DNA of 7,579 bases from Candidatus Omnitrophota bacterium. Lineage in GTDB: Bacteria; Omnitrophota; Gorgyraeia; 2-01-FULL-45-10. Below, one piece after another: positions 5,100 through 7,579 of this stretch. The position numbers and the translations under genes are program-made. The stretch's first letter is position 1. Each line of letters starts with the position of its first letter. The stretch lies in contig JAPLMH010000022.1 in assembly GCA_026387135.1 (NCBI GenBank), positions 1 through 7,579 on the forward strand, written 5' to 3'. The notes under the pieces are model-generated. The model saw only the letters and a list, made by a program, of their open reading frames with translations, ran no database searches and was not told the DNA's origin.

Positions 5100-6911
5100 T
5101 CACCACAAGAATAGTATCAAAAATACCGCTATCATGCCCAAAAGGCACCATACAAGATATGTCGGCAGGATGCCGTTATGCAGCTTCTGAAAAAACCGGG
5201 CAGTTGGCGTCATCAGCCTGCGTGCGATATCGTATATATCGAATTCTCTCTTCTCTTCCTTCGAATATAGTTTCCCGAGCACCCCGATCTCTTTGATCGT
5301 ATTATAAAATTCTGTTCCCGCCACCCTGTCGAACTGATCCGGATCCTCGCCGCCGACAAACGAAGAGACCACCCTCGTCCTTTTACGCGCCGCAAAGAGA
5401 CAGATAACGGCACCCAGTAATATCGCCGCTATCATAAGCACCGTGGCCATGTCGGGACTCCAAGTGCCTATATAGGCTATGCTCTTACCGATAACGGGCG
5501 CTATCAATAACGAAACAGGGACTGCGAATGCAAATAGACCAAAGAGAACGCAGGCAGCCGCCAATACTATCATCGGAAGCGTCATCGATACCCCCGCTTC
5601 TTTGGCTCCCACCGTCTTTGCCGATGCGCGCCCCAGAAATACAGCATGCAGTAATTTTACAAAACTGGCGATGGTCAGGGCACTTCCGAACATTGCGGCG
5701 ATAAGCCATACTATCCAGAAGGGATTTTTGGCATTACCAAGTTCGATTATCCCCTGATATATCATCCACTTTGAAAAGAACCCATTAAGCGGCGGTATTC
5801 CGGATATTGCCAGAGAAGCTATCAGGAAAGAGACGAATGTGACCGGCATATATTTTGAAAGGCCGCCGAGATCCGAAAGATCCGACGTCCCGGTGGACTT
5901 CTCCACGGCGCCGGCTCCTAAAAAGAGACACGATTTATAGAGGGCGTTATTCAGCATATGAAAGAGCCCGCCCGCTATACCGATGGGATTCGCCGTTCCT
6001 ATACCCAATATCATGTATCCTACCTGAGAGACCGCATGATATCCGAGAAGTCTCTTGAAATCATGCTGCACTAGAGCTATAGCAACCGCAAATACTATCG
6101 TGACCGCTCCGACCACAAGAAGCAGGGTGTTAGATATGCCGTTCATGATAAAAAGGTCCAAAGAGATCCTTGCCAGTAGATATATCCCCAGTAATTTATC
6201 TAATGACGCCGGCAGATATGCCGTTACGCTCGCCGGACCGTCCTCCGCGACATCCGGAAGCCAGGAGTGAAAAGGTACCGCGCCGGCCTTCGCGAAAGAT
6301 GCCGTCAATATACAGAAGAACGCCGCGTACGGCAGGACCCCGTTTAATGCGACATGGATCCCATCCATCGCTAACGTTCCAGTCATCTTCCAAATAAGGC
6401 CTATGGCAAATATCATTAGCGCATCGGTCGCGCCGATTATTATAAGCGCCTTCTTCGCGGATCTGGCGGCCTTGGGCGTCCCCTGGATACTTACCAAGAG
6501 ATACAAAAGCGCCGCTAAAAATCCCCAGAATACTACCAGCACTATCAGATTATTGGCGAAGACTACCCCTAGGGAGCTTCCCAGAGTCATCAGAAGATAT
6601 CCGAAATATCTTCCGTTATTCTTCTCTATATATCCGAAAGAGTATACTGTCACCAAAAGAGCAAAGAAAGATACGCCGAGCCCTGCGAGAGCGGATAAAT
6701 TATCCACGGTAAATGTTGGCGTGTCAACGGGGGGCCAGTACAGGGGTTTCAATATGAATATGCGCACCAAAGCCGCCAATGAAGTGAGCGTCACTATAAA
6801 AGCCAGAAGCCTCGTCACTATCTTGAGACGCTCCGGAATAATAAGAGAGACTAATCCCGCCAGTATGGGTATTCCGACTACATATGCCAGAAAATTCACT
6901 AATAGATTCAT
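5100..6911 (-). CDS. NuoL/HyfB-like proton-channel subunit of a group 4 hydrogenase
   Basis: This 603-residue polytopic membrane protein belongs to the NuoL/NuoM/NuoN superfamily (Proton_antipo_M). Visible channel residues are Lys208 in TM7 (FAKAGAVPFHSWLPD), Lys239 in TM8 (LPASLDKLLGIYLLARI), Lys286 (HDFKRLLGYHAVSQVGYM), His318 and Lys326 (GLFHMLNNALYKSCLFLGAG), and Lys381 in TM12 (SGIPPLNGFFSKWM). The TM5 glutamate normally found in an FWE motif is Gly130 here (VVFWGFLAALLYLLV). After about 14 helices there is a soluble stretch (516-565, FVGGEDPDQFDRVAGTEFY then a D-I-Y-D-I-A-R-R segment) and a final helix at about 583-602, as in NuoL/HyfB-like long forms. The TM7-8 wording (AYLPASLDKLLGIYLL) differs from MrpA/NuoL (ALIHAATMVTAGVYLL-like), so I read it as a hydrogenase-type subunit rather than a simple MrpA N-terminal half. 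Its ATG overlaps the large-subunit stop as ATGA. Confidence 0.93.
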   Translation of the reverse strand: MNLLVNFLAYVVGIPILAGLVSLIIPERLKIVTRLLAFIVTLTSLAALVRIFILKPLYWPPVDTPTFTVDNLSALAGLGVSFFALLVTVYSFGYIEKNNGRYFGYLLMTLGSSLGVVFANNLIVLVVFWGFLAALLYLLVSIQGTPKAARSAKKALIIIGATDALMIFAIGLIWKMTGTLAMDGIHVALNGVLPYAAFFCILTASFAKAGAVPFHSWLPDVAEDGPASVTAYLPASLDKLLGIYLLARISLDLFIMNGISNTLLLVVGAVTIVFAVAIALVQHDFKRLLGYHAVSQVGYMILGIGTANPIGIAGGLFHMLNNALYKSCLFLGAGAVEKSTGTSDLSDLGGLSKYMPVTFVSFLIASLAISGIPPLNGFFSKWMIYQGIIELGNAKNPFWIVWLIAAMFGSALTIASFVKLLHAVFLGRASAKTVGAKEAGVSMTLPMIVLAAACVLFGLFAFAVPVSLLIAPVIGKSIAYIGTWSPDMATVLMIAAILLGAVICLFAARKRTRVVSSFVGGEDPDQFDRVAGTEFYNTIKEIGVLGKLYSKEEKREFDIYDIARRLMTPTARFFQKLHNGILPTYLVWCLLGMIAVFLILFLW

Positions 6912-7579
6912 TTTATCCCGTACTTATCCTTTATACGCCTGGTCTTTTCCTGAGATAACCGTATCAATTCGTTAACATCCATCACTTTTTTATCGCCGGG
7001 ATCTACTATCAGCATCCTTTCGGTGCAGCAATAACAGGGATCTATCGCGGCCAATATGATGGTCGCGTCCGAGATCGTCTCTCCTATCACAGTCTCCCTG
7101 AATGTCGGGAAGTTCATATACGTCGGGGCGCGCACCTTGTGCCTCACGGCGGAGTTGGTGCCATCAGACTTTATATAGTGGAAGCATTCGCCTCTCGGCG
7201 CTTCGATCTGCCCTATCCCCTCTCCGGGCGGGATCTCTTTAGGATTTGAATCTATCGGGCCGTCCGACATCTTATCAAGGCATTGCCTGACGATGCTGAC
7301 CGATTCGAACATCTCCAGTATCCTCACCACGGCCTTGGCGAATACGTCACCCTCTTTCTGGGTGATAACGTTCCACTTTACTCTGTCATATACTCCGTAG
7401 GGATGATCGCGCCTGACATCGACATCATAATCCGACGCCCTGGCAACCGGACCTATCGCGGAATAATCTATGGCGGCCTCTTTTGTCAGTATACCTACGC
7501 CTTTAAGCCTGTCGTGTAATACCGGGTCGTCCAGGACCGCGCCCTTCAGCATGGTGAGATGTTTTGTGAATTCATCAAG
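6908..7579 (-). CDS. [NiFe] hydrogenase large subunit, group 4 (energy-converting), C-terminal part
   Basis: The frame is open to the right edge, giving 223 visible residues, so the true start lies outside the window. The Met at 7552 is only an internal one. The protein is homologous to HycE/EchE/MbhL and NuoD. Numbering from that Met: EGIGQIEAPRGECFHYIKSD (111-130) and RAPTYMNFPTF (141-151) are family blocks, followed by AAIDPCYCCTERM (168-180, bases 7013-7051). The last contains the DPCxxCxxR motif, whose two cysteines (C173 and C176) bind the NiFe centre in true hydrogenases. NuoD and Mbs/Mbx-type relatives have lost them, so this looks like an active hydrogenase. The N-terminal RxCGxC motif is outside the window. 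A 35-residue tail follows the Arg, which in related enzymes is where a maturation endopeptidase cuts; cleavage here is inference. Product function: reversible 2H+/H2 chemistry on the cytoplasmic face. Confidence 0.95.
   Translation of the reverse strand, partial: LDEFTKHLTMLKGAVLDDPVLHDRLKGVGILTKEAAIDYSAIGPVARASDYDVDVRRDHPYGVYDRVKWNVITQKEGDVFAKAVVRILEMFESVSIVRQCLDKMSDGPIDSNPKEIPPGEGIGQIEAPRGECFHYIKSDGTNSAVRHKVRAPTYMNFPTFRETVIGETISDATIILAAIDPCYCCTERMLIVDPGDKKVMDVNELIRLSQEKTRRIKDKYGIK

Noticed and set aside
5100..6911. Reading this gene as mrpA with a frameshift separating its C-terminal domains
   Set aside because: The gene ends with its own soluble C-terminal segment and final membrane helix before a clean TGA, and its TM7-8 sequence is not MrpA-like, so a recent frameshift of mrpA is unlikely.
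6403..6975. Plus-strand open frame of 190 codons
   Set aside because: Antisense to the NuoL-like gene and to the end of the large-subunit gene; no recognisable motif and it ignores the operon structure.
1..7579. Ordinary complex I (nuo) operon
   Set aside because: The large subunit keeps the NiFe ligands of hydrogenases, and MrpB, E, F and G homologues are present, which nuo operons lack.
1..7579. CRISPR arrays, insertion sequences, tRNA or rRNA genes, riboswitches
   Set aside because: No repeated spacers, inverted-repeat ends, transposase-like frame or structured RNA signature was seen; coding genes fill almost every base.

Overview
The window is a single minus-strand operon cut at both edges. 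It encodes most of the membrane arm, and parts of the soluble arm, of a membrane-bound group 4 (energy-converting) [NiFe] hydrogenase joined to a near-complete Mrp-type cation/proton antiporter module. It looks bacterial and anaerobic. Gene spacing is extremely tight, Shine-Dalgarno sequences are AAGGA/GGAAG-like, and Ile ATA codons are frequent at moderate G+C. This style fits uncultured candidate-phylum anaerobes (Omnitrophota-like is my guess), but no taxonomic marker is present and that assignment is weak.

Layout in transcription order, right to left. (1) The C-terminal part of the [NiFe] hydrogenase large subunit, with the nickel-binding DPCxxCxxR motif intact (6908-7579, 5' end outside the window). 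(2) A 603-residue NuoL/HyfB-like proton-channel subunit (5100-6911). (3) A fused MbhD+MbhE protein, equivalent to the C-terminal part of MrpA (4580-5095). (4) MrpB (4166-4567). (5) MrpC/NuoK-like (3815-4156). (6) MrpD/NuoN-like (2336-3805). (7) MrpE (1827-2339). (8) MrpF (1464-1826). (9) MrpG (1136-1471). (10) A PhoU-domain protein (530-1132). (11) A two-cluster ferredoxin-like NuoI/HycF/MbhN-type subunit that runs off the left edge (1-508). Genes overlap or lie at most 21 bases apart, so no internal promoter or terminator is expected and none was seen. No stretch of more than 300 bases lacks a gene.

How the parts should work together, by analogy with Mbh, Mbs/Mbx and complex I: the ferredoxin-like subunit passes electrons from reduced ferredoxin (or another donor) through a NuoB-like small subunit, not seen here, to the NiFe centre, where protons are reduced to H2. 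The released energy drives H+ and/or Na+ movement through the NuoL-like, MrpD and MrpA(C-term)/B/C/E/F/G subunits. The reverse direction, H2 oxidation driven by the ion gradient, is also possible. The small subunit and the NuoH/MbhM-like membrane anchor are expected just outside the window.

The most notable points are: a catalytically competent-looking hydrogenase combined with two antiporter-like subunits plus a full MrpB-G set; loss of the usual TM5 glutamate in the NuoL-like subunit; and a PhoU-domain gene placed inside the operon between mrpG and the iron-sulfur subunit gene.
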